Numbered from the stretch's first letter, positions 33,495-42,882 are shown. The stretch is 64,000 bases of DNA from UBA11606 sp964504305 (GCA_964504305.1 CAZDEB010000001.1:124001-188000), one strand, 5' to 3'. Numbers and translations are program-made. The notes: generated from the sequence alone by a model not told the origin.

Positions 33495-34172
33495 ATGACA
33501 ACAACTACCCGTCCAACTACTCGTAAAGCCCCAGCACCAGAGACCGTCCGTGGCGACGGATTCCGGGTCGGCGTCACCGATGTGTCGCCAGGGTTCAACA
33601 TGCCACAACGTATGGGTCGCCGACTTTGGCTTCCCATGTTTGCCATGGCCCTCATGGGCTGGACCGTCGGCATCATCTTGTCGATCGTTGAAGCCAACAC
33701 GGATCGCACCGACGCTGCCACTTTGCAAGACCTGAGCCACCTGGTTCCGGCTTTCATGTTCATTGGCTTTCTGGGAGTGTTCGCCGCGATCAGCTTTGCG
33801 ATCGCCAAGATTCTCGGAACGTTCCGGCAAGGAGGCGGTGAGGTACAACACACCTCTGGTTCAAAGGTGCAAACCCTGACCATGCCTGGCACAGCCAAAC
33901 TGATGCTGGTGTTCATGATGATGGGCATGATGGTGATGGGGGCCGGCGTCGTCGTGAACTTCATCGCCGCCGCCAACTTTGATGGCGTCACTCAAGCCGA
34001 CATCATCGACAGCGCCTCGTGGGGTGCTCTGAGTTCGGGTCTGCGCCGGATGGGCGTGTCGCTCTATCTCGTCGGCATCACCTTCGGGCTCGGCACCATC
34101 ATCGAAGTGTTGCGGTTCCAATCGATCCGCATCCAGGAGGTAGCCGCCCAACACGGCCACTCCCACAACTAA
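33495..34172 (+). CDS. Unknown membrane protein, second of a tandem pair
   Basis: A 225-residue paralogue of the preceding protein, equivalent to its C-terminal two thirds. Spans include FAMALMGWTVGIILSIVEAN, LVPAFMFIGFLGVFAAISFA, a Met-rich span (LMLVFMMMGMMVMGAGVVVN) and LYLVGITFGLGTIIEVLRFQ. The intervening loop GGGEVQHTSGSKVQTLTMPG matches the first protein. The C-terminus ends QHGHSHN. It starts nine bases after the first stop, with AGGAGGAATC before the ATG, so both are made in equal amounts and may form a heteromer. A strong hairpin ends the unit. Function unknown. Confidence 0.7.
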   Translation: MTTTTRPTTRKAPAPETVRGDGFRVGVTDVSPGFNMPQRMGRRLWLPMFAMALMGWTVGIILSIVEANTDRTDAATLQDLSHLVPAFMFIGFLGVFAAISFAIAKILGTFRQGGGEVQHTSGSKVQTLTMPGTAKLMLVFMMMGMMVMGAGVVVNFIAAANFDGVTQADIIDSASWGALSSGLRRMGVSLYLVGITFGLGTIIEVLRFQSIRIQEVAAQHGHSHN

Positions 34173-34208
34173 GCACAGCAAAATTCAGGCACATCCTCCC
34201 CTGGGCTG

Positions 34209-34238
34209 ACGGTCCGCTGGTTTGCACCAGCGGACCGT
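34209..34238 (+). terminator. Strong intrinsic-type terminator after the membrane gene pair
   Basis: Perfect 12-bp stem ACGGTCCGCTGG / CCAGCGGACCGT around the loop TTTGCA, followed by a T-rich stretch (TTGCTGTTT). It begins 37 bases after the second membrane gene stop. The last seven bases of the stem are also extendable by a G-T pair. This closes the unit led by the Crp/Fnr gene or by the first membrane gene. Confidence 0.87.
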
Positions 34239-34442
34239 TTGCTGTTTAGCAGCAGGCATCGGCCCGCGACGACACCCGTTCGATGTCTTTGAACGACACA
34301 CGACGCAGCCTTCGTCCCTTCGGTCGCAGCGATGAGAGTCGTTGACCAGGGAGTTCGCGATCCAGGTGATCGGGCCAGCGATCGCTCGAACAACTATGAC
34401 GACCGCTCGGACATAGCGCTCGCTTCAGAGCTGGGTAAGCCT

Positions 34443-37400
34443 TTACGGAGAGCCTGGTGGGCCGTAGCCGCCGCCTCCGGGGGTTTGGATTTCGATGGTG
34501 TCGCCGGGGTTAACGGTGGTTTGAGCGGTTGCTTCGAATTCTTCGATCGTGCCGTTGGCGCGTATGACGCGGTTGTGGCCTACGAGTGCGGGTTGGCCGC
34601 CGGCGGTTCCGTACGGCGGGATGCGGCGGCGGCTGGACAAAATGTTGACTTCCATTGTTTCGTGGAACTGCACCCGTCGGGTTACGCCGTTGCCGCCGCG
34701 GTGGGTTCCGGCTCCGCCTGATCCGGTTCGGATGTGGAAATCTTGCAGCGAGACGGGGTAGCGCCATTCGAGGATTTCGGGGTCGGTGAGGCGCGAGTTG
34801 GTCATGTGAGTGTGGACCGCGTCGCAGCCATCGGCGTTGGCGGTAGCGCCTGCGCCGCCGCAGATCGTTTCGTAGTACTGGTGTTGGTCGTTGCCCCAAA
34901 TGAAGTTGTTCATCGAGCCTTGCGCGGCGCCCATTACCCCCACCGCGCCGAACAAGGTGTCGACGATTAGCTGGCTGGTTTCGACGTTGCCGGCGATCAC
35001 CGCGGCCGGGTACGACGGGTTGATCATCGAGTTGTCGGGGAGGATCACTTCGAGCGGTTTCATGCAGCCGGCGTTGAGCGGGATGTCGTCGTCGACCAGG
35101 CACCGAAACACGTAGAGCACTGCGGCGTGAGCGATTGCTGACGGGGCGTTGAAGTTGCCGGGATGGGTAGGGCTCGAACCGCGAAAATCGATCCGAGCGC
35201 TGCGGGTCGGGTGGTCGACAGTGATCGCGGCGGTTACCTGGTAGCCGTCGTCCATCGTGGCGGTAAAGGTCGAGTCGTTGAGAGCATCGATCACTCGCCG
35301 CACCGATTCTTCGGCGTTGTCTTTGACGTGACCCATGTAGGCGTGCACAACGTCGAGCCCGTAGTGGGCGATGACTTTGCGAAGTTCGGTTGTGCCTTTC
35401 TCGCACGCCGCGACTTGGGCTTTGAGATCGGCAATGTTTTGGGCGGGATTGCGAGCAGGGTGGGGCCCGCTGGTGAGTCGAGTTCTGATGTCGTCGTCGA
35501 GAAACCGTCCGGCCTTAACCAACACGACGTTGTCGAGCAGGACGCCTTCTTCGTCGACTGTTGTTGAGTTGGCCGGTGCTGATCCGGGCACGGTTCCGCC
35601 AACATCGGCGTGATGGCCCCGCGACGCAACGTAGAAAATAATGTCGGTTTCGGCAGTGTTGAACACCGGTTTGATCACGGTGATATCGGGCAGGTGAGTG
35701 CCCCCGTTGTACGGCGCGTTCATCACATAAACATCACCGGGAGACATAACGGGGTTCTGGCGAATGATCGACTTGATCGATTCGCTCATCGAGCCGAGAT
35801 GAACAGGCATGTGAGGGGCGTTGGCGATCAGTTCGCCGCTTGGATCAAAGACTGCGCACGAAAAGTCGAGCCGTTCCTTGATGTTGACCGACGCCGCCGT
35901 GTTCTCGAGCACCAGCCCCATCTGTTCGGCGATGTTCATGAACAGGTTGTTGAAGATTTCGAGTTGGACCGGGTCGACTTCGGTGCCGATGGCAACCTGG
36001 CCTGGCAGGGCAACAGTTCGTTTGAGTACCAGGTCGCCGTTGGGTAGAGCGGTGGCCTCCCAGCTTGGTTCGACGACGGTAGTACCGGTCGGTTCGAGCA
36101 ACACCGCAGGCCCCACGATCGTGGTGTTCGCGCCGAGCCCGGCTCGTTGTCGAAAAGTCACGGGGTGTTGAGCCCCAGCCATCGTCACCGGGCGGGTCTC
36201 GGCCGAGTCGGTGCTGGTCGGTGACGGACTGGTCGCGGTGAGGTGGGCGTCGGACGCTCCGATGGTTTCGACCTGGATCGACTCGACGATCAAGTCCTTG
36301 CCGGGGGAAATGAACCCGAACCGGTTCTGATGGACAAGTTCGAAACCGGCCACGATCTGTTCGAGGGTGCCGTCGGCGACAGGCAACGACGTGTCGGATC
36401 CGGCGTAACGCAGGGCGACTCGTCGCTCGTTGCGGACCTGCTGATCGGGCACCCCTTGAGCCGCCAGCGCAGCCGCGCCGGCGGTGCTCAGCTTGTGCCA
36501 CTGAGCGCTCAGGCTGGTGAGCAGTGGCTGGTCGAGCACCGCTTCGACCGCGACGTCGTCGACGTGTCGTACGTCGGCCAAACCAATCCCAACCGCCGAC
36601 AACACGCCGGCATGGGGATGCAAGTGAACCTGGTTGATGCCCAGACGATCAGCCACCAAACAGGCGTGTTGGCCGCCGGCCCCACCGAAACACACAAGTG
36701 TGTAACGGGTGATGTCGTAGCCCCGTTGGACCGAAATCTTTTTGATGGCGTTGGCCATGTTCTCTACCGCGATCGCGAGGAAACCTTCGGCGACCGCTTC
36801 GGGGGTTTGCTTGATGCCGGTCGCTTGTTCGATCTCGGCGGTGAGCGCGTCGAACCGTTGAGCGACAATTGAGGTGTCGAGGGGCTGGTCGCCGTTGGGT
36901 CCGAAAACGTGAGGGAAAAAGTCGGGTTGAAGCTTTCCGAGCAGCACGTTGCAATCGGTGATCGCCAACGGCCCCCCGTTGCCGTAACAAGCCGGTCCGG
37001 GGTCGGCGCCGGCCGAATCCGGTCCGACCCGCATGCGGCTGCCATCGAAGTGCAGGATCGAACCGCCGCCGGCCGCCACGGTATGAATGTGGATCATCGG
37101 GGCTCGCACCCGAACGCCGGCCACCTCAGTCTCGTGGGTGCGTTCTAGCTGGCCCGCGTAATGCGACACGTCGGTGGACGTGCCACCCATATCGAACCCG
37201 ATCAGACGATCGAACCCGACTGCTTCGGCGGTGCGAATCATCCCCACGACCCCGCCGGCCGGTCCCGACAGCAACGCGTCTTTGCCTTGGAAGCGGTGGG
37301 CATCGGTGAGTCCGCCGTTGGACTGCATGAACATCAATCTCGGGCCGGTCCCGTCGGGGCGTAGACGCTTATCGACTTGCTCGACGTACTGCCGCAGAAT

Positions 37401-38048
37401 CGGCGACAGGTAGGCATCGACGACGGTTGTGTCGCCTCGGCTCACCAACTTCATCAGCGGGCTGACCTTGTGGCTCACCGACACCTGAGCGAACCCCAAA
37501 TCGTGGGCGATCTGCGCCACTACCGCTTCGTGATCGGTGTAGCGATAGCCGTGCAGCAACGCAATCGCGACCGAATCAAAACCGTCGTCACGTTTGGCCG
37601 CCAACGCTTGTCGAACCGCGTCGGGATCGACCGGTTTGACCACTTCGCCGTGCGCTCCCATTCGCTCGTCAACTTCGATCACATCGCGGTACAACATTTC
37701 GGGCAGCACGATGTCCAACGCAAATAGGTCGGGCCGGGCCTGGTACCCGATCCGCAAGGCGTCGGCGAAGCCGCGGGTCGTGACAAACACGGTGGGTGCG
37801 CCTTGGCGTTCGAGCAGAGCGTTGGTGGCGACGGTGGTGCCCATCTTCACCGAGTCGATCAACCCGGTCGGCAATACTTCGTCGACCCCAACGCCGAGAA
37901 GGTCGCGGATGGCCTGGATAGCGGCGTCGGGGTAACGCCGAGGGTTCTGCGACAACAACTTGTGAGTGACCGTGCCCCCATCGGGTCGCTGCGCGACCAC
38001 ATCGGTAAACGTGCCGCCCCGGTCGATCCAAAACTGCCACCCGGCCAT
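34443..38048 (-). CDS. 5-oxoprolinase-type HyuA-HyuB fusion protein
   Basis: A 1201-residue ATP-dependent amidase of the 5-oxoprolinase/N-methylhydantoinase group, which opens lactam or hydantoin rings. The HyuA half has WIDRGGTFTDVV (residues 6-17), GFDMGGTSTDVSHYAG (phosphate-binding) and GADPGPACYGNGG. The HyuB half starts near residue 690 (VDPVQLEIFNNLFMNIAEQM, SCAVFDPSGELIANAPHMPV, SGGGAGTHRGGNG-like repeats). Both halves are complete, as in eukaryotic and bacterial 5-oxoprolinases of about 1200-1290 residues. It is last in a four-gene operon after thiolase, crotonase and M24 genes, starting nine bases after the M24 stop. An oxoproline, hydantoin or related cyclic amide is the probable substrate. 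Confidence 0.9.
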   Translation of the reverse strand: MAGWQFWIDRGGTFTDVVAQRPDGGTVTHKLLSQNPRRYPDAAIQAIRDLLGVGVDEVLPTGLIDSVKMGTTVATNALLERQGAPTVFVTTRGFADALRIGYQARPDLFALDIVLPEMLYRDVIEVDERMGAHGEVVKPVDPDAVRQALAAKRDDGFDSVAIALLHGYRYTDHEAVVAQIAHDLGFAQVSVSHKVSPLMKLVSRGDTTVVDAYLSPILRQYVEQVDKRLRPDGTGPRLMFMQSNGGLTDAHRFQGKDALLSGPAGGVVGMIRTAEAVGFDRLIGFDMGGTSTDVSHYAGQLERTHETEVAGVRVRAPMIHIHTVAAGGGSILHFDGSRMRVGPDSAGADPGPACYGNGGPLAITDCNVLLGKLQPDFFPHVFGPNGDQPLDTSIVAQRFDALTAEIEQATGIKQTPEAVAEGFLAIAVENMANAIKKISVQRGYDITRYTLVCFGGAGGQHACLVADRLGINQVHLHPHAGVLSAVGIGLADVRHVDDVAVEAVLDQPLLTSLSAQWHKLSTAGAAALAAQGVPDQQVRNERRVALRYAGSDTSLPVADGTLEQIVAGFELVHQNRFGFISPGKDLIVESIQVETIGASDAHLTATSPSPTSTDSAETRPVTMAGAQHPVTFRQRAGLGANTTIVGPAVLLEPTGTTVVEPSWEATALPNGDLVLKRTVALPGQVAIGTEVDPVQLEIFNNLFMNIAEQMGLVLENTAASVNIKERLDFSCAVFDPSGELIANAPHMPVHLGSMSESIKSIIRQNPVMSPGDVYVMNAPYNGGTHLPDITVIKPVFNTAETDIIFYVASRGHHADVGGTVPGSAPANSTTVDEEGVLLDNVVLVKAGRFLDDDIRTRLTSGPHPARNPAQNIADLKAQVAACEKGTTELRKVIAHYGLDVVHAYMGHVKDNAEESVRRVIDALNDSTFTATMDDGYQVTAAITVDHPTRSARIDFRGSSPTHPGNFNAPSAIAHAAVLYVFRCLVDDDIPLNAGCMKPLEVILPDNSMINPSYPAAVIAGNVETSQLIVDTLFGAVGVMGAAQGSMNNFIWGNDQHQYYETICGGAGATANADGCDAVHTHMTNSRLTDPEILEWRYPVSLQDFHIRTGSGGAGTHRGGNGVTRRVQFHETMEVNILSSRRRIPPYGTAGGQPALVGHNRVIRANGTIEEFEATAQTTVNPGDTIEIQTPGGGGYGPPGSP

Positions 38049-38057
38049 ACGAGGAGT

Positions 38058-39209
38058 CTATTTGACGACTAGGTCGAGAGACGAACGGCTGAGCCGCTCG
38101 ATGCCCGAGTCGGTTACCAGGACCGAATGCCCAAGAGTCATGGCTTGATGGGCGTCGAGATCGAGAATGATCATGTGCAGAAAGTAGATCTGGTTTGCTT
38201 CAAAGGTCAGTGGGTTGCCGTGATAAAGCATCGGCCAGTCGACCCAGATCGGCGCATACACCGCACCCATGCCGTAGCCGCAAGCGTTGAGTCGATGTTG
38301 GCGGTAACCGGCGTTGTCCAACACCGAGGCGTGGGCATCGAACACCGCGCCCATTGTTGCGCCAGGCCGGATCGCGGCCTCGCAGGCCTGCAACGCGTCG
38401 CGGCACGCGGCGTGCATCGCCACCTGGCGGGGTGGAGGATCACCGATCAGGATCGTGCGCATCATCGCGGCGTGATACCGGCGCTGGACCCCACACCATT
38501 CGAGCGTTAGTTGGTCGCTGGGGCCGAGTTTGCGGCGCCCCGACGTGTACCGCACCATCAACGCTCCCTGGCCCGACCCGATGATGATCTCGTTGCCGGC
38601 GTAGTCGCCTCCACCACGAAAAACCGCACCTTGCATGTCGGCCAAAATGTCGCCCTCGAACGCTCCCGGCCCGGCGCGGTCGACCGCGGCATCCCACGCG
38701 TCGTCGGCCAGCTCCGCGGCCCGGCGGTGATAGACGATTTCTTGTGGCGATTTGGTGCGCCTCAGTTCTTGAATCAGCTCGGATTGGTCTTGCCAAGTTG
38801 TGAACCCGTCGAGTTGGGTTTCGAGCATTCGCCAATTCGAAGCCTTGAGTCCGTAAGAGTCGAGTTCGATCCCGAGGTGGCATCCCCCGAGTCCGAGATC
38901 GACGAGCAGCGCCTTCAGATCCATTGCCGGGTTCATGCCTTCGACGTCGGTCCAGATGCGAAGATCGTCGATGTCAGACGTGTAAAGCGCGGTGCCTCGA
39001 TCGGGGGCTCGAGTAAGGAGCGCTACTTGACCGTCGGCGGTTACAACCAGGCACTGAAACGCCGCGAACCCAAACGTGTCGTACCCGGTGAGCCAATACA
39101 TCGATTCTTGTTTGAAGATCAGCAGCGCATCGAGTTCGGCTTCGTTGATCGCCGCGACGGCCCGTTGCTTGCGGCTTGCCATTTCGTCGGGGCTGAAGTG
39201 AAGCGGCAT
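38058..39209 (-). CDS. Creatinase-like M24 family protein (metal ligands replaced)
   Basis: A 383-residue pita-bread-fold protein. The N-terminal creatinase domain (RKQRAVAAINEAELDALLIF, SMYWLTGYDTFGFAAFQCLV) leads to the catalytic domain (ELRRTKSPQEIVYHRRAAEL, GGGDYAGNEIIIGSGQGAL). In metallopeptidases the first two metal ligands lie in a D-x(9-11)-D strand pair; here that strand is LTLEWCGVQRRYHAAMMRT, with Glu and Ala in place of the aspartates. This matches the metal-free creatinase/ectoine-hydrolase group, where a His (here YHAA) is important. It therefore likely hydrolyses a C-N bond in a small guanidino or amide compound. Product abuts the crotonase gene and precedes HyuAB. Substrate unproven. 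Confidence 0.78.
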   Translation of the reverse strand: MPLHFSPDEMASRKQRAVAAINEAELDALLIFKQESMYWLTGYDTFGFAAFQCLVVTADGQVALLTRAPDRGTALYTSDIDDLRIWTDVEGMNPAMDLKALLVDLGLGGCHLGIELDSYGLKASNWRMLETQLDGFTTWQDQSELIQELRRTKSPQEIVYHRRAAELADDAWDAAVDRAGPGAFEGDILADMQGAVFRGGGDYAGNEIIIGSGQGALMVRYTSGRRKLGPSDQLTLEWCGVQRRYHAAMMRTILIGDPPPRQVAMHAACRDALQACEAAIRPGATMGAVFDAHASVLDNAGYRQHRLNACGYGMGAVYAPIWVDWPMLYHGNPLTFEANQIYFLHMIILDLDAHQAMTLGHSVLVTDSGIERLSRSSLDLVVK

Positions 39210-40106
39210 CTATTCGAACTCCGGCTCGGTCCACCACGGGTAGCTCGGTGGCATATCGGTGCTTGGTTGTCCGGGAAAGTCCGGCTCCCGCTTTTCGAGA
39301 AAGCTCATCACTCCCTCAACAACGTCGGGACCTTGCCCAAGCTCTTGGATCAGGCGACTGTCGATCTTGTGGGCCTCCATGGGGTGGTCGGCGCCGAGCA
39401 TCCGCCACAACAGCTGCCGGGTCGCGGCCACCGAAACCGGCGAGGTCGAGTCGGCGAAGCAACGAGCCAACGCGTGAGCGTCTTCGAGTAACTGTTGAGG
39501 CTCGTGAAGGCTTCGGACCAGGCCGGCCTCGTTGGCCTCTGACGCGGGAAACACCCGACCGGAGTACGTCCATTCGAGGGCGGTGCTGATCCCGACCGCC
39601 CGGGGCAAAAACCAGCTCGAAGCCGCTTCGGGAACCAGACCTCTTCGAGAAAACACGAAACCGATCTTGGCCTCGGTAGACGCAATTCGGATGTCCATTG
39701 GCAGTGTCATGGTGGCGCCGATTCCGACCGCCGGACCGTTGATCGCCGCGATCACCGGCTTGACCGACTTGAAGATTCGCAGCGTCAACAGCCCACCGCC
39801 GTCGCGTTGAACGTCCTGAGCGGCCTGCACCGCCTGAGGAGTCGATGTGGCAGCGTCGCGTTTGTCGGCGGGCCGGTGATCAAAACTTGATCCGCCCGAG
39901 GACACGTCGGCTCCGGCGCAAAAGGCTCGACCGGCCCCGGTGACGATCACTGCTCTTACGTCGTCGTCGGCGTCGGTGATATCGAAGGCGGCGATCATTT
40001 CGCGCATCATGGTGATGGTGAAGGCGTTGAGTTTCTCGGGTCGGTTCAGGGTGATGGTGGCCACCGCGTCGTCGACGTCGAGTTTGATTTCTTCGAACTC
40101 GGTCAT
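39210..40106 (-). CDS. Crotonase (enoyl-CoA hydratase/isomerase) family protein
   Basis: A 298-residue crotonase. The oxyanion-hole strands are VIVTGAGRAFCAGADVSSGG (first Gly-Gly pair) and INGPAVGIGATMTLPMDIRI, and the hydratase Glu candidate is in RRGLVPEAASSWFLPRAVG. A C-terminal segment PMEAHKIDSRLIQELGQG follows. Longer than the standard 257 residues because of an inserted Thr/Gln-rich loop (PADKRDAATSTPQAVQAAQD) after the first strand. It probably hydrates or isomerises a 2-enoyl-CoA. Its ATG overlaps the thiolase stop by four bases, and its stop directly abuts the M24 start. Confidence 0.85.
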   Translation of the reverse strand: MTEFEEIKLDVDDAVATITLNRPEKLNAFTITMMREMIAAFDITDADDDVRAVIVTGAGRAFCAGADVSSGGSSFDHRPADKRDAATSTPQAVQAAQDVQRDGGGLLTLRIFKSVKPVIAAINGPAVGIGATMTLPMDIRIASTEAKIGFVFSRRGLVPEAASSWFLPRAVGISTALEWTYSGRVFPASEANEAGLVRSLHEPQQLLEDAHALARCFADSTSPVSVAATRQLLWRMLGADHPMEAHKIDSRLIQELGQGPDVVEGVMSFLEKREPDFPGQPSTDMPPSYPWWTEPEFE

Positions 40107-41335
40107 GGCGTCTCGACCACAAAGCAGGCCGTGGTGGCCGTCGACCCGCCGATGTTGAGCGTGGCGGCGCGGCGGGCGTCGTCGATTTGGTAGTCGCCCG
40201 CAGTCTGCGACACCTGTTTGGTGGCATCGACCAGCATGCGAGCGCCGGTCGCCCCGACCGGATGTCCGCCGCCGATCAGGCCACCGCTGGGGTTGACTGG
40301 GATCCGGCCATCACGTTCTAGGTCGCCGGCTTCGACGGCCTTCCACGACTCGCCGGGCGCGGTGATTCCGAAATGATCGATCGCAAGATATTCCGATGGG
40401 GTCATGCAGTCGTGGGTCTCGATCAGATCCAAATCACTGACACCCTCAATCCCGGCGCGCCGGAACGCGTCGGTGATGGCGCTGCGCACGTGAGGCATGA
40501 CGTATTCGTTGTCGGCCGAACGTTCGAGTTTTTGGTCGATCGGCAGCCCGACCGTGGCGTGGCCCCAGCCAGCAATCCGGGCCCGTCCCCGGCGAGCGCC
40601 GTGTTCGGCGAGCCAACGGTCGCTGACGAGCACAACAGCAGCCGCGCCGTCGGTGATCTGGGTCACGTCGTTGCGGCGAAGGCGGCCGTGCACGACCGGG
40701 TTGACGTGATCGTCGGTGCCAAACGAATCGGAAGTGAACTTCCAACCGCGGGTTTGGGCGTTGGGGTTGGCTTTGGCGTTGCGAAGGTTGAGTTCGCCGA
40801 TCGCCCGCAAATGCTCGTCGTCAAGACCAAACCGGGCGTCGTATTCGTTGGCTACCCGATCAAACGCGTAAGGCCAAAAGAAGTTGATGCCTTCGGTTTC
40901 GTGACCAACCCACGCCGCCGCGGTCTGTACCGACGCCGCTTGGGGTCCCGGCATGTTCTTTTCTTGCTCGACCCCGAGCACCAAAACACAGTCGTAACGG
41001 CCCGACTCGATCTCGGCCATCGCCGCCAACGTGGCCATCGACGACGACGCACACGCCGCTTCGTGACGCATCGCCGGAACCCCCCACAGCTCGGGAATTA
41101 CGGTGGCCGGCATTGCCCCCATGTGACCTTGGCCGTTGTAGAGCTGGCCGAAGGCATTCCCAACGTGGATGCTGTCGATCATCTCCGGGCCGATGCCGGC
41201 GTTGTCGAGCGTGGCGACGATCGTGTCGCGGGTGAGGTCGGCGACGTCCATGCCGAGCTTGGCGATGTTGTCGGCAAAGTCGGTCTGGTGACCGCCCAGA
41301 ATGGTGACGCGAGATGTGGGCGTGATAGTGCTCAT
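40103..41335 (-). CDS. Thiolase/SCP-x-type acetyl-CoA acyltransferase
   Basis: A 410-residue thiolase-fold protein. The nucleophile lies in MRHEAACASSSMATLAAMA (Cys of AC-A-S-S); SGGLIGGGHPVGATGARML is the conserved His-Pro block; ETHDCMTPSEYLAIDHFGI is typical of the SCP-x/acetyl-CoA acetyltransferase subgroup. The enzyme forms or cleaves a 3-oxoacyl-CoA. It is the first gene of the thiolase-crotonase-M24-HyuAB operon, 52 bases from the divergent carotenoid-oxygenase-like gene. Many members of this subgroup lack proof of thiolysis and may act on steroid or branched side chains. Confidence 0.86.
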   Translation of the reverse strand: MSTITPTSRVTILGGHQTDFADNIAKLGMDVADLTRDTIVATLDNAGIGPEMIDSIHVGNAFGQLYNGQGHMGAMPATVIPELWGVPAMRHEAACASSSMATLAAMAEIESGRYDCVLVLGVEQEKNMPGPQAASVQTAAAWVGHETEGINFFWPYAFDRVANEYDARFGLDDEHLRAIGELNLRNAKANPNAQTRGWKFTSDSFGTDDHVNPVVHGRLRRNDVTQITDGAAAVVLVSDRWLAEHGARRGRARIAGWGHATVGLPIDQKLERSADNEYVMPHVRSAITDAFRRAGIEGVSDLDLIETHDCMTPSEYLAIDHFGITAPGESWKAVEAGDLERDGRIPVNPSGGLIGGGHPVGATGARMLVDATKQVSQTAGDYQIDDARRAATLNIGGSTATTACFVVETP

Positions 41336-41387
41336 AGCCAGAGCATGTCAGACAATCGGCGCGGGTCTAAAGTGCCGCAGGGAGCTC

Positions 41388-42869
41388 ATGGTGCGAACCG
41401 CTATTCACGAAACGTTCGAGTCGGGCTTGCCGCCCGGCGACGACCACCCTTACCGCAGCGGCGCGTGGCGTCCCCAAAGCCGCGAGTACGACGCGTGGGA
41501 CCTCGATGTCGAAGGCGAGATCCCCGAGGATTTGAGCGGCATCTACCTGCGTAATACCGAGAACCCGTTGTTCGAACCGATCCGGCGGTATCACCCCTTT
41601 GATGGCGACGCCATGTTGCACTCGATGTCCTTCGACAACGGCGAAGCCCGCTACTCCAACCGATTCGTGAGAACCCAGGGGTTCTTGGCCGAACAAGAAG
41701 CGAGGAGGAGCCTGTGGGCCGGTATTGCCGAGAACCCTTCAACCGCGATTGCCGATCATGGATGGGGGGCTCGGTCGATGCTCAAAGATTCGGCCAGCAC
41801 CGACGTGATCGTGCACCGCGGCGAAGCGCTGGCCAGCTTCTACCAATGTGGTGAGCTGTACCGGCTCGACCCAATCACCCTCGAAACGCTCGGAACCAGC
41901 CGGTGGGGAGGTCGTTTCCCGGCCGAGGGGGTGTCGGCTCATTCCCGAGTCGACGAGCACACCGGCGAACTCATGTTTTTCAACTACTCCGTTGATGCGC
42001 CCTACATGCACTACGGCGTGGTGAGCCCTGCCGGAGAGCTGGTCACCTACGTCGACATTACGTTGCCGGGGCCGCGGCTACCCCACGACATGATGATCAC
42101 CGAGAACTGGTCGATCCTCAACGATCTTCCGCTGTTCTGGGACCCCGAAGCGTTGGCCTCCGGGCACTACTCCAACGTGTTTCGACGCGACATGGCGAGC
42201 CGTTTCGCTCTTGTTCCCCGGCACGGAACCAGTGACGACATTCGTTGGTTCGAAGCCGACCCGACCTTCGTGCTGCATTGGATTAATGCCTACGAGGACG
42301 GCGACGAGATCGTGCTCGACGGCTTCTTTCAGCACAACCCGACGGCGCGGGGCGTCGACCGTAGCGTCAACCGCGACCCTCGGTTCAAAGGTTTCGAAAC
42401 CCTCGACATGAACGTTTTGGCGGCCCGAGCCCACCGCTGGCGTTTCAATCTGACCACCGGGGCAACGACCGAAGAACCGTTGAGCGACCGCTGCACCGAG
42501 TTCCCGATGATCAACGGCCGCCATCTCGGACACCGTTACCGCTACTCCTACAACGCTCGCTGCGCCTCCGGCTTGTTTGCCTTTGACGGACTCGTCAAGC
42601 ACGACGTGGATACCGGCACCGAAGAGCTGTGGGAAGCGCCGCCCGGCACCTTCATCAGCGAAACACCGATGGCCCCTCGGGTCGGTTCGACCAGCGAAGA
42701 CGACGGCTACCTCATCACGTTTGCGTCCGACTTGGAGAACGACCGCTCAGACGCGCTGATCTTCGACGCGGCCAACGTTGCCGACGGACCGATCGCCAAA
42801 ATCGGCCTGCCCGAACGAATCAGCAGCGGCACCCACTCGACGTGGGCACCCAGTACCGACCTGCGCTAA
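41388..42869 (+). CDS. Carotenoid cleavage dioxygenase family protein
   Basis: A 493-residue RPE65/carotenoid oxygenase-fold enzyme using Fe(II) and four His. Candidate ligands: HSRVDEHTGELMFFNY, LPHDMMITENWSILND, VLHWINAYEDGDEIVLDGF and the C-terminal GTHSTWAP. GIYLRNTENPLFEPIRRYHP, FDGDAMLHSMSFDNGEARY and RFVRT are the N-terminal family blocks. Homologues cleave apocarotenoids, lignostilbenes or related alkenes. AGGGAG precedes ATG 41388, which is preferred over an upstream in-frame ATG at 41301 because homology begins there. It is divergent from the thiolase operon and followed convergently by the haloalkane dehalogenase gene 13 bases away. Confidence 0.88.
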   Translation: MVRTAIHETFESGLPPGDDHPYRSGAWRPQSREYDAWDLDVEGEIPEDLSGIYLRNTENPLFEPIRRYHPFDGDAMLHSMSFDNGEARYSNRFVRTQGFLAEQEARRSLWAGIAENPSTAIADHGWGARSMLKDSASTDVIVHRGEALASFYQCGELYRLDPITLETLGTSRWGGRFPAEGVSAHSRVDEHTGELMFFNYSVDAPYMHYGVVSPAGELVTYVDITLPGPRLPHDMMITENWSILNDLPLFWDPEALASGHYSNVFRRDMASRFALVPRHGTSDDIRWFEADPTFVLHWINAYEDGDEIVLDGFFQHNPTARGVDRSVNRDPRFKGFETLDMNVLAARAHRWRFNLTTGATTEEPLSDRCTEFPMINGRHLGHRYRYSYNARCASGLFAFDGLVKHDVDTGTEELWEAPPGTFISETPMAPRVGSTSEDDGYLITFASDLENDRSDALIFDAANVADGPIAKIGLPERISSGTHSTWAPSTDLR

Positions 42870-42882
42870 CGCCAACTTCGAG

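Noticed and set aside
34173..34442. Gap of 270 bases searched for a small gene or RNA.
   Set aside because: Apart from the hairpin at 34209-34238 I see only a short open frame from 34332 that continues as a shadow of the oxoprolinase gene; no RNA fold or ribosome binding site was convincing.
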